Of a DNA stretch of 64,000 nt, positions 63,758 to 64,000 are shown one piece after another. Each line of letters starts with the position of its first letter. The stretch's first letter is position 1. This DNA is from Micromonospora sp. WMMD882 (lineage in GTDB: Bacteria; Actinomycetota; Actinomycetes; Mycobacteriales; Micromonosporaceae), in contig NZ_CP114903.1 in assembly GCF_027497255.1 (NCBI RefSeq), positions 3,534,001-3,598,000 on the forward strand, written 5' to 3'. Position numbers and translations under genes: made by a program. The notes under the pieces were generated by a model, which saw nothing but the letters and a program-made list of their open reading frames with translations, had not been told where the DNA came from and did no database searches.

Positions 63758-64000
63758 TCAGCCGCCGAGGCGGGCCAGCTCCTCGTCGACGATGGACGGG
63801 TCGAGCTTGCGGAAGACCGGCTTCGGCGCGGCCAGCGGCCGGCCCACCACCAGCGGTACGGACTCCCAGCGCGCGCCCTGCGTGTAGTCGCCGGTCAGCA
63901 CCGGGTACGCCGGCCCGCCGTCGAGGTCGTCGACCTCGACGACGGACGGCATCGGCGCGTGCACGCCGGTGCCGCCGAGCAGCTCGTGCACCTGCTGCGC
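63758..64000 (-). CDS. metG: Probable methionyl-tRNA synthetase, C-terminal end
   Basis: C-terminal 80 residues of a gene running past the right edge. The tail (LDGGPAYPVLTGDYTQGARW, then KPVFRKLDPSIVDEELARL) resembles the end of actinobacterial MetG, and metG is the usual neighbour of tatD-rsmA-ispE. The ATG at 63991 inside the frame is probably internal. The catalytic part is not visible, so identity rests on the tail and position. Confidence 0.65.
   Translation of the reverse strand, partial: AQQVHELLGGTGVHAPMPSVVEVDDLDGGPAYPVLTGDYTQGARWESVPLVVGRPLAAPKPVFRKLDPSIVDEELARLGG

Overview
The window reads as a chromosomal segment of a high-GC actinomycete, most likely a Micromonosporaceae member such as Micromonospora. 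The pointers are very GC-rich DNA, many GTG starts, frequent GTGA/ATGA gene overlaps, a complete conservon (cvnABCD), a Streptomyces-style malR/malEFG locus, and the gene orders glmU-prs-rplY-pth and metG/tatD/rsmA/ispE. It is mostly stable core genome; I see no prophage, CRISPR array or intact insertion sequence. The genus assignment is inference.

Layout. 1-6.0 kb: cytochrome bd oxidase and its CydDC exporter (cydABDC, coupled), then a PadR regulator. 6.2-16.5 kb: a signalling block holding an acidic unknown protein, an IS110-transposase-like protein with a long Pro-rich linker, an orphan Leu/Ile/Val-binding-type lipoprotein, and on the minus strand the conservon cvnA-B-C-D (nitrate-sensor-type kinase, roadblock protein, DUF742 protein, GTPase). 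16.6-27.6 kb: nucleoside salvage, with a uridine-kinase-like P-loop protein, adenosine deaminase, an rRNA-methyltransferase-like gene, and a minus-strand run of BMP-type nucleoside transporter, cytidine deaminase, thymidine phosphorylase and a DUF4272 protein. 28.3-37.2 kb: maltose/maltodextrin use (malEFG, an intracellular GH13 amylase, malR, a GH13 alpha-glucosidase) with shared operator-like sequences. 37.4-43.3 kb: small unknown genes, an SRPBCC protein, a YihY-type membrane protein, a 1.1-kb repeat-rich non-coding stretch, a 2H phosphoesterase, trpS and a CorC-like CBS protein. 43.5-45.7 kb: galE-galK. 45.7-53.1 kb, minus strand: glmU, prs, rplY, pth, cysQ, cysD, cysN. 53.2-58.0 kb: tRNA-Gln(UUG), an HTH protein with a possible LAGLIDADG-like fold, a TetR regulator, two DUF4383 membrane proteins and an ABC-F protein. 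58.5-64 kb: ispE, rsmA, tatD, two inserted plus-strand genes and the C-terminal end of a probable metG.

The most interesting signal lies at 7.1-16.4 kb. The IS110-like protein, which appears to have lost the transposase active-site residues, ends in a C-terminal module that also ends the conservon sensor kinase (L-IF---SAWF, W----D-GW-AA, GLP+RVP-A-LVPG, Y-RG--RG). That links a domesticated transposase fold to conservon GTPase signalling, beside a ligand-binding lipoprotein that has no transporter partners. Other points of note are the repeat-rich gap at 39.5-40.6 kb, a cytidine deaminase with an extra C-terminal domain, a likely CTG-initiated ABC ATPase, a structured galE leader and several tiny coupled ORFs.
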